From: Methylomarinum sp965277025 | GTDB lineage: Bacteria > Pseudomonadota > Gammaproteobacteria > Methylococcales > Methylomonadaceae | Reading direction: 5' to 3' | Length of the DNA: 64,000 nt | NCBI GenBank assembly: GCA_965277025.1 | Contig: OZ255706.1 | Span: 3,782,001 to 3,846,000 of the forward strand | Part shown: piece by piece, positions 36,405 through 46,285 of the stretch | Layout: each line of letters begins with the position of its first letter | Position numbering within the stretch: the first letter of the stretch is position 1 | Notes under the pieces: generated by a model | Told to the model about the DNA's origin: nothing | Databases searched by the model: none | What the model saw: the letters and a program-made list of their open reading frames with translations, nothing else | Translations under genes and position numbers: made by a program

Positions 36405-36831
36405 TCTCGACAGTTTTTTGTGGCGGCTGATAAACATTCAGTTTAGCCGAAGCGTTGATTTTGTCGCTGTTCAATTCACATTCAAAAACAGCCAGCGCCT
36501 GGTCGCGCATCAATTCCTTAACGCTGACAATCAAGCGTTCGCCCACATCAAAAGCACTGCGGTTAACCTCGTAACGCCGGGTACCCAATAAAAACCCAGT
36601 ACGGATAGACCTGCCTGCCAACCTGTCCTGTACGCCGGTATATGCAGCAATGGTCTGCGCCATATATTCTATACCCAACCAGGACGGCACAGTTTGCCCC
36701 TGGTCAAACAACCCGTCTTGCCACACAATCACCTCCGCCGTCAACGACTGTTCATCATAGTGTATGACTTGTTCCAGCAATAACATTTTACCGCTGTGCG
36801 GAACCAGATCAGTAATATTAAACCGTTTCAT
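36397..36831 (-). CDS. Hotdog-fold 3-hydroxyacyl-ACP dehydratase (ApeP-like)
   Basis: 144 residues from the ATG at 36831 (MKRFNITDLVPHSGKMLLL). The family's active-site region is VPHSGKMLLLEQV with the histidine. The helix WLGIEYMAQTIAAYTG resembles the FabZ/ApeI-P central helix. The ATG lies inside the end of the upstream ketosynthase gene (14-bp overlap). Expected role: water elimination to give conjugated double bonds. Confidence 0.85.
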   Translation of the reverse strand: MKRFNITDLVPHSGKMLLLEQVIHYDEQSLTAEVIVWQDGLFDQGQTVPSWLGIEYMAQTIAAYTGVQDRLAGRSIRTGFLLGTRRYEVNRSAFDVGERLIVSVKELMRDQALAVFECELNSDKINASAKLNVYQPPQKTVENE

Positions 36832-38005
36832 TGCGCGACAGAATAATGGAAATATTATTACCGCCAAAGGCGAAAGAATGACTTTGGCAGTGATTGACCC
36901 TGGCGCTGACGCCAGGCGGCAAAAGATTCAACGCGGGCAAGGCGGGATCCAATGAATCATCATTGATATTGGGCGGCAGAGGTGTTTCATCCTGCTGCAA
37001 CAATGCCCAGCACAGCGCCAGTTCCAGCGCAGCAGCTGCGCCCAATGCATGGCCGGTAATGCCCTTGGTGGAACTCATCGGCGTCCGGCCGTCAAAAACC
37101 TGCGCCATGACCCGGCTTTCCATCGCATCATTCAGTGGCGTAGCTGTACCGTGCAAATTGACATAATCGATTTCCTCTGGCTTCAATCCGGCCTGTGACA
37201 AGGCTTGCCTGACCGCCTTGAAAACTGCTTTCCCTTCGGGGTCTGGTGCGGAAAAATGATAGGCGTCGCAGCTTGCGCCAATGCCGGATAATTTTACCGG
37301 CGCAGGCTCGCGGCTCAATACAAACAAAACTGCAGCTTCCGACAAATTGATGCCGTCGCGGTGTGCGCCAAACGGTTTACAAAGCCCTGCTGAAACCGAT
37401 TCCAGTGCCATAAAGCCATTGACGGTGTAACGGCATAAACTGTCCGCACCGCCGACGATGACGGCATCACATAAATCCAGCGCCAGCATGCGCCGGGCTG
37501 AAGCCAATGCCCGCCCGCTGGATGAACAGGCGGTGGAGACGGAAAACGCCGGCCCGCCAACAGCCAGAAAACTGGCCAGGAAATCAGCCCCACCGGCCAA
37601 TTGCTGTTGTTTATAGTGGAAATTCTCAGGTTTTTCACCACATTCTGCAACCGCTTTCAGCGCCAGTTCGGTATTCCTGACTCCCGAGGTACTGGTGCCC
37701 AGCACGACTCCAATCCGGCCGGCCGAATAGCGCTCAATCACTTGATCGACGCTATCCTGGATTTGCGCCAATGCCGCCAATAACATTCGATTGTTTTTGC
37801 AATCATAAACACGATAATGATGCGGAATTTGCGGCAACCGGGCTGACACCTCTCCTAGATAAACCAGCTTGCCAGGGCTGTAGCGATCGGTTTTCACCAG
37901 ACCGGAACGATTTCCGGCAAGGACATTCTGCAACAATTCATCGGCACTGTTACCTGCACAGGAAACCACGCCCATATCATGCAGGTAATAATTTACAGGC
38001 GGCAC
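36818..38005 (-). CDS. Second beta-ketoacyl synthase (aryl-polyene type)
   Basis: 395 residues. Triad residues are in STACSSSGRAL (Cys), YVNLHGTATPLNDAMESR (His) and STKGITGHALGAAAALE (His), so it is a catalytic condensing enzyme and not a chain-length factor lacking Cys. It starts within the end of the FAD-enzyme gene (13-bp overlap). Two distinct ketosynthases are usual in aryl-polyene clusters. Confidence 0.87.
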   Translation of the reverse strand: MPPVNYYLHDMGVVSCAGNSADELLQNVLAGNRSGLVKTDRYSPGKLVYLGEVSARLPQIPHHYRVYDCKNNRMLLAALAQIQDSVDQVIERYSAGRIGVVLGTSTSGVRNTELALKAVAECGEKPENFHYKQQQLAGGADFLASFLAVGGPAFSVSTACSSSGRALASARRMLALDLCDAVIVGGADSLCRYTVNGFMALESVSAGLCKPFGAHRDGINLSEAAVLFVLSREPAPVKLSGIGASCDAYHFSAPDPEGKAVFKAVRQALSQAGLKPEEIDYVNLHGTATPLNDAMESRVMAQVFDGRTPMSSTKGITGHALGAAAALELALCWALLQQDETPLPPNINDDSLDPALPALNLLPPGVSARVNHCQSHSFAFGGNNISIILSRNETV

Positions 38006-39219
38006 AATTCCACCAGGGTATTCAAGCGTGTGGTCGAATTTTTGACATAGGGATTGTTTTCATCCCAGACATAGCCAGCCAGAATGGAACAAATCATTTG
38101 CTTGATATTTTCCTGCTGACGCGAGTAAAAAATAACATCCTGCAACCCTCCATCATACCAGGCGCTGACAAAAGTTCTGAATACTTCCACGCCCTTTTGC
38201 AAGGGCTCGACAAATTCCCGTTGCCAGTCAACTTGTTGTCCATTCATTTGTTTATCCAGCGCCTCTGCAGCCAAAATGGCTGATTTCATCGCAATCGTCA
38301 CGCCGGATGAAAAAACCGGGTCGAGAAATTCACCGGCATTGCCCAGCAAGGCGTAACCCGGCCCATATAGCTGGCTGACATTGGCGCTATACCCTTTCAG
38401 CACATTGACCGGCGTATCCCACTCAGCATTTTTCAGCAATGAGACCATCCCGGGTTCCTGCCGAACAATAGTCTGCAAAATCTGAGTATTGTCGCCATCA
38501 AGTTGTTCAAAAAATGCAGGCTCGGCCACTACGCCGACGCTGGCCCGGCCATTGCTGAAGGGTATCAACCAATACCAGACATCCTGGTGCTGGGGATGCA
38601 CAATAATACGAATCAGATTGCGGTCATAACGTGAATCATCGATTCTGTCTTCACAATGCGTGAATAACGATTGCCTGAGGGGGAAGTCTGAGGCTCTCTC
38701 CAGGCCCAGCAAGCGCGGCAATACCCGCCCAAAGCCACTGGCATCCAGTACAAACCCGGCTTGCAGCGTATAACGCTGATCATCGTCAGTTGTTATTGTC
38801 AACAGGGGTTTTTCATCGATAAATTCAATCGCATCCACTTGTTGTTGCCAGCGAATCTCAGCCCCCATCCGTTCAGCCTCATCGGCCAACAAGGCATCGA
38901 AACGGTCCCTTTGCACCTGAAAGGTCGAATCAAATCCCTTGGTGAATTTTTCGGCAAAACAAAAATCGGTGTGTTTGTCGCCATGTAAAAATGCCGCGCC
39001 GCTCTTTAATTGAAAACCCGCAGCCTCAACCGCCGACAGCATACCGACTTGTTCGATAAATTCCATGCACTGTGGCAACAGGCTTTCACCAATGCTGAAA
39101 CGGGGAAACTGTTGCCGCTCAATGACAATGACCTTGTGACCTTTCTGCACAAGACTGGCAGCCGCAATTGCGCCTGATGGTCCCGCCCCAGTAATAACGA
39201 TCGGCCAGGCTGAAGACAT
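37993..39219 (-). CDS. FAD-dependent oxidoreductase, halogenase-like fold
   Basis: 408 residues. Rossmann FAD site ITGAGPSGAIAAASLVQKG at the N-terminus, then RFSIGESLLPQCM, VLDASGFGRVLPR, and the GDAGEFLDP-equivalent LLGNAGEFLDPVFSSGV. The fold is that of tryptophan-halogenase-like monooxygenases. I do not see the halogenase WxWxIP motif, so an oxidase/hydroxylase role is more likely. It is the first gene of the overlapping ketosynthase block and 89 bp after the reconstructed tetR stop. Confidence 0.82.
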   Translation of the reverse strand: MSSAWPIVITGAGPSGAIAAASLVQKGHKVIVIERQQFPRFSIGESLLPQCMEFIEQVGMLSAVEAAGFQLKSGAAFLHGDKHTDFCFAEKFTKGFDSTFQVQRDRFDALLADEAERMGAEIRWQQQVDAIEFIDEKPLLTITTDDDQRYTLQAGFVLDASGFGRVLPRLLGLERASDFPLRQSLFTHCEDRIDDSRYDRNLIRIIVHPQHQDVWYWLIPFSNGRASVGVVAEPAFFEQLDGDNTQILQTIVRQEPGMVSLLKNAEWDTPVNVLKGYSANVSQLYGPGYALLGNAGEFLDPVFSSGVTIAMKSAILAAEALDKQMNGQQVDWQREFVEPLQKGVEVFRTFVSAWYDGGLQDVIFYSRQQENIKQMICSILAGYVWDENNPYVKNSTTRLNTLVELCRL

Positions 39220-39340
39220 GATTACTTTTTTATGTGATCGGAAAAAGCTGTTGTAACTGCCCGGTTTTCAACGATGCCCCGGGCAACAATGCAATTATAT
39301 CTTATCTTCACGCCTGATGACGAGAACACCAGCCATAGAG

Positions 39341-40552
39341 CAGGGCCAGCGCATAAAAACTCACCCAAATATCACTTGAACCCTGAAGTCATCGCTGAGG
39401 GCTGCCTTGAAGCGCTTGCGCTTAATGCTCAGGCGCGACGGTTCGCGCTTGAGCCAATTGAGCGCCAATTGGCGGATGATATTGAAGTTGCCCGGTGATT
39501 CGCCCTTGCGAATTCGTGACTCGTCTTCACGAAACGTGACATCCAATACCCAATGCAGGCTGTTCTCCACGCCCCAGTGGGAGCGCACAGCGTTGGCGAA
39601 GGTTTCAACACTATCAAGCGTGGTGATGTAGTAGCGACGCTCAATGGTTTGTCGTTCGCCGATCTGGCGTTCACACGCCACCATGCCAATGCCTTGAGTC
39701 CTTGCCAGCGCCGGGGCGAAGGCAAGGTGTCCAGACAATCAGCCAGGTAGTAGCGGCGCTGTTCAATCCGGCCGTGTCCGACATCGACCTGTTCGTGGTG
39801 GCCCAGTAGCGCCTGACCGTCCTCAACACCGCCATCCACCGCCACGGCAAAGTAATCCACGATCGCTTCATGCAAGGACTTCTGGTTGCCCTTGACCGCC
39901 AGGGCGTAATCAGCCCCTTTCTCGACGATCTTGCCAGCAATCTTTTCCTGGCATCCCATCGCGTCAATGGTCACGATGCAGCCTTTAATTTCCAGCATGG
40001 CCAACAGTCGGGGAATGGCGGTAATTTCATTGGACTTCTCCTGTGTTTTGACCTGACCCAGGGAGAGCCCCGTCTGGCTTGCCCAGGCGCTGACCATGTG
40101 GATCGCGCCCATCTTGTCCTCCTGATCAAAGGACCGGCGCGCCGTTTTGCCGTCAATGGCAACCACTTCCCCCTCGGTCAGTCTGGCGACACTTTGCACC
40201 CAGCGACTGAAACAGGCGCTGACTTCCTCGGCCGGCAACCGTGACATCAGGCGGGCAATGCAGTCGTGCGAGGGGATTCCGTTTTCCAACGCTATCCATT
40301 GCCGCAGCCAGTCTTGTTTCTCTTTGCCGAAGGCTTCTATGGCCTCCCGGCCTTCAGCGCCACTGACCACCGCGCAGATGGTCAGTACGATAATATCCAG
40401 CAGTTGATGACGCTTGTGGCGTTCAATTCGCGGGTCTTCCAGGCTTGAAAAGGCTTCTTGCAGGCTCAGGGACATTTTGATTCCTCATACAGTTTTGCAT
40501 GAATGATACTGAACTCGCTGTTTTAATAGGATCTTTTTATGCGCTGGCCCTG
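39341..40552 (-). mobile_element. ISAs1-family element, 1212 bp, in the 3' end of tetR
   Basis: Ends CAGGGCCAGCGCATAAAAA (39341) and its inverse (ending 40552). AGCCATAGAG at 39331-39340 and 40553-40562 is a perfect 10-bp duplication. Removing it restores the tetR C-terminus. The transposase inside has one frameshift. Confidence 0.93.
39361..40475 (-). pseudogene. ISAs1-family transposase with one frameshift
   Basis: Begins MSLSLQEAFSSLEDPRIERHK with the DDE_Tnp_1-associated N-terminal domain, then VVAIDGKTARRSFD, IVTIDAMGCQEKIA and VDVGHGRIEQRRYYL. Near 39690 the homologous frame switches to one reading GMVACERQIGERQTIERRYYITTL and SHWGVENSLHWVLDVTFREDESRIRKG, which continues to 39361. A single-base change or programmed shift could account for this; as written the enzyme is split. 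Confidence 0.87.
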
Positions 40553-40562
40553 AGCCATAGAG

Positions 40563-41139
40563 AAAGTCTTCCACCAGCACCGTTAACATTTGCTCAATAT
40601 GACTCACACCAACAGTATCCAAAGTACCTGTCAACGACAGCACACACACCATGTACACCACTCCATAAGGCTCTCGCCCCTTGCCTGACTTCCGCCTCGG
40701 TTGCCGAAGGCGTCATTTGCCGAAAGAAAGCTTCAATTTTGGCGAACAAGCTATCAACTTTTTCCTGATACCATTGCAGCAATTCTTTTTCGTATTGGCT
40801 TTGCCGGTCGAACAACAAGCTCCAAAGATGATAATGCTGACTGGCGAAAAACAAATAGGCCTTGGCGGATGCCGATACCGCCTGTTTCGGGTCATCGACC
40901 GAGGCGCACACCTCTGACAGACAACTGGCAAGCTCATCCAGAACCTGCCCCTTCACTTCCAAAACAACATCGGCCAGACTATCGAACAGCATATAAATAG
41001 AGCCTACCGTATAGCCGATATCCATTGCAATGCGCCGAACCTTCAAGGCCTCCACGCCTTCTTCTGCAACTATAGTTCTAGCTGCATGTAAAATCATTTC
41101 CTTAATTTCCTGCTGACTGTGCTCACTTCTTCTCGCCAT
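40563..41139 (-). pseudogene. TetR-family regulator, GT-repeat frameshift and IS at its 3' end
   Basis: The N-terminal HTH is normal (ILHAARTIVAEEGVEALKVRRIAMDIGYTVGSIYMLF) and the TetR_C_33-like domain follows. Near 40650 the minus strand reads CATGGTGTGTGTGCTG. Adding one GT unit would replace the short tail AVVDRYFGYCWCESY-stop with VLSLTGTLDTVGVSHIEQML, the usual TetR ending, running through EDFLYG and, past the ISAs1, to a stop at 39308. A 2-bp contraction is therefore likely. It probably regulated the adjacent ketosynthase block; the shortened protein may still bind DNA. Confidence 0.85.
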
Positions 41140-41207
41140 ACTGATTTTACAAAAACAAACAAAAAACGCTACCTTACACGAGCCTACCTCAGTAATCGAG
41201 TGTAAAC

Positions 41208-41717
41208 ATGCGAAACAATGAAATTTTGGCGGTCGTCGATAAACACGACCAGATCATCGACCACAAACCGCGCCACATCATACATCAGCACATGCTGAAA
41301 CATCGGGCCGTGCATATTCTGGTATTCAACTCACAAAATCAATTATTTTTGCAAAAACGTTCCATGAAAAAAGACTTGAATGGCGGCCTGTGGGATAGCT
41401 CTGCGGCAGGCCATGTCGATTCTGGTGAAGATTATGATATTTCAGCCCTGCGTGAACTTGAAGAAGAACTGGGCATTCACGTCAACACGCTGGAAAAACT
41501 GTTTAAACTGGAACCTACAGCAGACTTGGGCATGGAGTTTATTCAAGTGTACCGATGTCATCATGACGGCCCGTTTACTCTGGCTGCAGAGGAAATCGAC
41601 GAAGGCCAGTGGTTCGAGCAAACCCATATTACTGAACGCATCAGTACAGATGACCCCAGCCTGACACAAACATTCAAAACCATTTGGCAACACTACCTGA
41701 AAAGCCACCATGATTAG
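41208..41717 (+). CDS. Nudix hydrolase (YfcD/IPP-isomerase-like)
   Basis: 169 residues with a perfect Nudix box GHVDSGEDYDISALRELEEELGI (GX5EX7REUXEEXGU; shown for position, residues about 66-88). VDKHDQIIDHKPRHIIHQ and LFLQKRSMKKDLNGGLWDSSAAGH are typical of the YfcD-like subgroup. It probably hydrolyses a nucleotide-linked or isoprenoid diphosphate; the substrate is unknown. It overlaps the next gene by 8 bp. Confidence 0.92.
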   Translation: MRNNEILAVVDKHDQIIDHKPRHIIHQHMLKHRAVHILVFNSQNQLFLQKRSMKKDLNGGLWDSSAAGHVDSGEDYDISALRELEEELGIHVNTLEKLFKLEPTADLGMEFIQVYRCHHDGPFTLAAEEIDEGQWFEQTHITERISTDDPSLTQTFKTIWQHYLKSHHD

Positions 41718-42474
41718 CCGATCTCAACTCGAAACCTTTTACAACCAATTATTACAAACAGCGCAATACCAGGATTATGGGCCGAATGGTTTACAAATAG
41801 AAGGCAAAGAAAACATAAATAAAATTGCCTTCGCCGTCAGCGCCTGCCGGCAAAGCATCCTGGAGGCCATAGAAAACCAGGCCGATGCAATGGTGGTGCA
41901 TCATGGTTTGTTCTGGTCATTTCATGGCGCCAAACCTATAACCGGCCCATTCGCACAACGTATCGTTCCGCTGATCTCCAAGCAAATCAATTTATTCGGC
42001 TATCATTTACCCTTAGATGGTCATAGCGAAATCGGTAATGCAGCCACACTGGGCCGTCTGCTGGAGGTAGAAAAACAACAAGCCTTTGGCGATTACAAAG
42101 GTTGTCCGACCGGCATAAAAGGCCAGCTGGAAACTCAGCTTACTGCACAGACTTTAGCTGACCGCCTGGAAAAGATTCTCCTGCATCCTGTTATGATGGC
42201 CACGCCAGATAAACACCAGATGGTTCAATCTATTGGCATTATTACCGGTGGCGCCAACAGCGAATGGCATCGAGCATGGCAGGAAGGCCTGGATGTTTAT
42301 ATTACAGGTGAAATGAGTGAACATGACTGGCATGACAGCCAGGAACATGGTATTACCATGCTGGCGGGTGGCCATAACGCAACCGAACAATTCGGCATCA
42401 AGGCATTGATGGAGGCAACCCAAAAGGCATTTGAAGTTGATTGTTTTTTTATCCGCAGTGAGAACCCTGCGTAA
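41710..42474 (+). CDS. Nif3-like dinuclear metal-centre protein (YbgI family)
   Basis: 254 residues. Metal ligands of the family are seen in MVVHHGLFW, GYHLPLDGHSEIGN and the C-terminal MLAGGHNATEQFG. GPNGLQIEGKENI is the usual N-terminal motif, and GITGGANSEW-type sequence (IITGGANSEWHRAWQEGLDVYITGEMSEHDWHD region) is complete. Conserved hexameric protein with uncertain enzymatic role. Translationally coupled to the Nudix gene. Confidence 0.93.
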   Translation: MISRSQLETFYNQLLQTAQYQDYGPNGLQIEGKENINKIAFAVSACRQSILEAIENQADAMVVHHGLFWSFHGAKPITGPFAQRIVPLISKQINLFGYHLPLDGHSEIGNAATLGRLLEVEKQQAFGDYKGCPTGIKGQLETQLTAQTLADRLEKILLHPVMMATPDKHQMVQSIGIITGGANSEWHRAWQEGLDVYITGEMSEHDWHDSQEHGITMLAGGHNATEQFGIKALMEATQKAFEVDCFFIRSENPA

Positions 42475-42487
42475 CGGTTAGAATGAA

Positions 42488-42564
42488 TGGCGGAGCGGAC
42501 GGGACTCGAACCCGCGACCCCCGGCGTGACAGGCCGGTATTCTAACCAACTGAACTACCGCTCC
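42488..42564 (-). tRNA. tRNA-Asp (GTC)
   Basis: 77 nt including an encoded CCA. Acceptor stem GGAGCGG pairs with CCGCTCC. The D arm contains AGTTGGTTAGA, the anticodon loop CCTGTCACG gives GTC, and the T arm is GCGGGTTCGAGTCCCGT. It is read on the minus strand between the Nif3 and hydrolase genes. Confidence 0.97.
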
Positions 42565-42620
42565 GAAGAAGAAGCGGGTATTATAAAGAAGATTTTTGAT
42601 CCGTCAAGCATTTAACAACC

Positions 42621-43295
42621 ATGAAAACAGAAAACCATAAAATTCGTGTCAATGACAAAGCCGTTGTCAGCTCTATCTGGAACATCCCCGAACAATACGA
42701 CAGCATCTTGTTGATTGCCCCGGGCGCCGGTAAAGACATGCATTCCACATTTATAACCAGCTTGCACAACGGTATTGCCGAAAAGGGTGTTATGACGGTC
42801 AAATTCAATTTTCCCTACCTGGAACAAGGCCGTACCGCACCGAACAGCCCTTCCGTGCTGGAAGATACCTGGTTGGCGGTCATCGATGAAGTCATGAAAA
42901 AAACGGGATCACCACGAGAAAAACTGTTTTTATCCGGTAAAAGCATGGGCGGTCGTTTCGCCACTTTGCTGGCCGCCAAGATCGATGGCTTCGCCGGCCT
43001 GATTCTTTACGGCTATCCGCTGCATGCGCCGGGCCGAACCAACAAACCGCGCAGCGAAGACCTGAGTTCCGTTCATTCCCCGATGTTGTTTTTCCAGGGC
43101 AGCCGCGATTCGCTTTGTGACTTGAAAATATTCAAACCCATTCTGGAAAATTTAACCCCTCCTCCGGAATTGGTGGTTATCGAAGGAGCAGACCATTCCT
43201 TCCAGCTTCTTAAGCGACTCCAGCGCAGCCAGGAATCAGTCTACCAGGAACTGATCGACAAAAGCGTTGACTGGATCAACCAACACACCCGTTAA
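42621..43295 (+). CDS. Alpha/beta hydrolase (KANL3/Tex30-like)
   Basis: 224 residues. The nucleophile elbow is GKSMGGRFA with Ser. LLIAPGAGKDMHSTFI forms the oxyanion region. An acid in FFQGSRDSLCD and a His in EGADHSFQLL complete the triad. Cytosolic, substrate unknown. It begins 56 bp after the divergent tRNA-Asp. Confidence 0.88.
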   Translation: MKTENHKIRVNDKAVVSSIWNIPEQYDSILLIAPGAGKDMHSTFITSLHNGIAEKGVMTVKFNFPYLEQGRTAPNSPSVLEDTWLAVIDEVMKKTGSPREKLFLSGKSMGGRFATLLAAKIDGFAGLILYGYPLHAPGRTNKPRSEDLSSVHSPMLFFQGSRDSLCDLKIFKPILENLTPPPELVVIEGADHSFQLLKRLQRSQESVYQELIDKSVDWINQHTR

Positions 43296-43368
43296 TACCT
43301 TATGGCCTGTTTTAACCGCGCCCATGATCCTTGCATCATTGCCATTAAGTTAAATCTATTTTTGCTGT

Positions 43369-43536
43369 AACCCAAGCTCCCGCTTGGGTTCCCTGTGGAA
43401 GAAGCTCCTGCTTCACGAAACACCCGTTCCAAAACCAAAACCCGAAAAAACCTATCCAGTTAGCTCGATCTTGCTTTGTTGAAGCGGAGCTTCAGGGTCA
43501 GGGTTCCCAAGCAGGAGCTTGGGAACCAGCAAATAG
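43369..43536. repeat. Cluster of REP-like hairpins
   Basis: The 332-bp gap between the hydrolase and nasA holds AACCCAAGCTCCCGCTTGGGTT (43369-43390, a palindrome), GAAGCTCCTGCTTC (about 43400), TTGAAGCGGAGCTTCA, and GTTCCCAAGCAGGAGCTTGGGAAC (43503-43526). The stretch 43463-43536 recurs in reverse complement at 50862-50936. No gene is seen here. Confidence 0.82.
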
Positions 43537-43627
43537 CTAACGCTTCCTGTCAATCAGGCCATTTAGGGATTGGCGCCGCCCTTAGCTGCGTCGGAGTGCA
43601 ATTCCCCAGAAACGCTTTAGATAAACG

Positions 43628-46285
43628 TTATTTCTTGAGCGCCGAAATAATACTTTGCAGTTCGGGGATACAGGAGCCGCAATTGGTTCCTGCCTTGAGC
43701 ACTGCGCCAATTTGTTCGACTGTTTGCGCATCGCCATTTTTTATCGCTTCTTTCAGCGTATTTTCGCCGACGCCGAAGCAGGCACAAACAATCGGACCGC
43801 AGTCTGCCACCCCAGACCCGGGTTTGCCGGCAAGTATATTCTTGCGCTGTTCATCGCTTATTTCCACCTCAGCGAAAAGCTGGCCTAACCAGGTGCGATC
43901 AGGCAGGTTTGGCGTGGGTTCAACGAACAGCACGCTGGTTAATTAGTTGTTTTCCAGTCTGGCAGCTCGATAACGCTTTTTTTCTGCATCACTGAATTCC
44001 AGCCAGTCACCATCCCCCTTCATCAGGTTTTGCGCCACTTCTACCGGGTTTTCAATCGCCTTTTCTCCGGCCAGTTCATGGCGGTAAAATCCCTGGCCCT
44101 TGGTTTTGACCCAATACGCCGCATCATCCGGTGTTTTCGGCGTGCGCGTTAATAAAAAGCCATACCAGGTAAAGGGCTTGGGCGCTATTTTAACAGGGGT
44201 GTGCTTGGATTCTGGCTGACCGGATATCCTGTCCACGACCGGATTGACCAGCGCATTGACCCGGCCTTTAGCGGCGAGAAAATCGTTCCAGTGCATCGGC
44301 ACGAAGAGACTGCCGGGACGTTGTTCATCTGTAACCACCACGCGCGCCAGCATATTGCCCCACCGACTATCCAGTCTGGCGATCGCGCCATTTTCCAATT
44401 GATATTGACTGGCGTCCTGTGGGTGAATCTGTACGATAGGCTCGGCAATATGGTTATTCAGTCTGGCCGAACGCGAGGTGCGCGTCATGGTGTGCCACTG
44501 ATCGCGCACCCGGCCGGTATTCAACACCAGTGGATATTCCGCCGTCACGGGATTTTCAGGAGGCCGCGGCGTAACCGCAATCAATCGCGCTTTGCCTGAT
44601 GGGGTATAAAAACGCTGGTCAGTAAACATGCGCGCCGTTCCTTGGGGCGAGGCGACCGTCACCGGCCATTGAACAGGTTTAAGACAATCATATTGGTCAT
44701 CACTCAGATTCGCCAGAGCACTGATGTCGAAATCCCGCTGACCGTGATTTTCAAACCCCGATAATGCCGCATGCTCGCGGAATATATCGGCGGAAGACTG
44801 ATAATTGAATGCCTCGCCAAACCCCATACGTTTGGCGACTTCCGATAAAATCCACCAGTCTTCTTCGGCTTCACCGGGATGGGGCAGGAAGCTGCGCTGG
44901 CGGGAAATACGCCGTTCAGAATTGCTTACCGTGCCGGATTTTTCGCCCCAGGCCAGTGCCGGCAACAAAATATCGGCGCGCGCCGCCGTGCCGGTATTCT
45001 GTTCACATTCAGAAACGATGACCAGCTCGCAGTCTTCAATCGCCTTTCTGACTTTGTCGGCATTCGGCAAGGTGACGACCGGATTGGTGGCGATCACCCA
45101 AATCGCCTTGATTTTACCTGCGGCGATGGCGTCAAACAGTTCCACGGCTTTCAATCCGGGTCGCTCAGCCAGACGATCGGATTGCCAGAAACGCGATACT
45201 AGATCATGGTGCTGAGGATTGTCCAGCTCCATATGCGCGGCCAGTTGATTGCTCAACGCGCCGACTTCCCGCCCACCCATGGCGTTGGGCTGGCCGGTGA
45301 TGGAAAACGGCCCCATGCCGGGTTTGCCGATGCGCCCAGTCAATAAATGGCAATTGATAATGGCATTGGATTTATCAGTTCCCGAAGAAGATTGATTGAC
45401 GCCCTGAGAATACAACGTTACTGTTTTTCCGATATTGATAAATATCTGAAAAAAATCGCTGACCGCCCGCTCCGCCAACTCGCAAGTCTGCGCGACCCGG
45501 CTTATATCCCCCGCTGTTTGCCTTGCCGCTTGCAAGGCCTCATCAACACCTTCGGTATGTTGCCCGACAAAATCTTTATCGATTTTATTTTGCGCTGCAA
45601 TTGCGCTGAGCAAGCCATTGAACAGCACAGCATCGGTGCCCGGTTTGAGCGGCAAATGTAAATCGGCAATATCACAGGTAGCTGTCTTCCGTGGATCGAT
45701 GACGATAATTTTCATCTCCGGTCGCTGCTGTTTAGCGCTGACAATACGTTGAAAAACAATTGGATGACACCATGCGGTATTGGAGCCTTCGATGACAATC
45801 AAATCAGCCTGCTCCAGATCCTCATAACAACCTGGCACAGTGTCGCTGCCAAACGCTCTTTTATAGCCGGCGACGGCGGATGACATACACAAACGCGAGT
45901 TAGTATCGATATTCCCGCTGCCAATAAAGCCTTTCATCAGCTTGTTGGCGACATAATAATCTTCTGTCAGTAATTGCCCTGAAACATAAAAGGCCACCGC
46001 CTCCGGTCCATGTTTTTCAATAATTTCACTCAGGCCACCAGCGACAGCATCCAGAGCGGTATCCCAGGAGACCTGCTTACCATTCACCACCGGATGCAGC
46101 AAACGGCCTTCCAGACCGATGGTATCGGCCAGGGCCGAGCCTTTGGAGCAAAGCCGGCCAAAGTTTGATGGGTGTTGCCGGTTGCCTTGAACGCTTATTC
46201 CGCCATCGTCCTGTTTGCTGATTTCCACCCCGCAGCCTACGCCGCAATAAGGGCAGGTCGTTAAATTGCTTGTTGATTGAGTCAT
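43628..46285 (-). pseudogene. nasA: Assimilatory nitrate reductase NasA, stop codon before the BFD domain
   Basis: One 885-residue frame. The N-terminal [4Fe-4S] site is CPYCGVGCGVEI with GRLCSKGSAL. Molybdopterin domains include SRLCMSSAVAGYKRAFG and GREVGALSNQLAAHM. The molydopterin-binding C-domain has LNTGRVRDQWHTMTRT. A TAA at 43943-43945, after AARLENN, separates the last domain, a BFD-type [2Fe-2S] unit (GPIVCACFGVG, AGTNCGSCIPEL). Both sides are in the same frame. The main 780-residue part may be active alone, and a GTG at 43933 might restart the BFD piece. Its ATG abuts the nasB stop. Confidence 0.9.

Noticed and set aside
43369..43536. CRISPR-like repeats
   Set aside because: The palindromes are few, unevenly spaced and of differing sequence; no spacers of uniform length and no cas genes are present.
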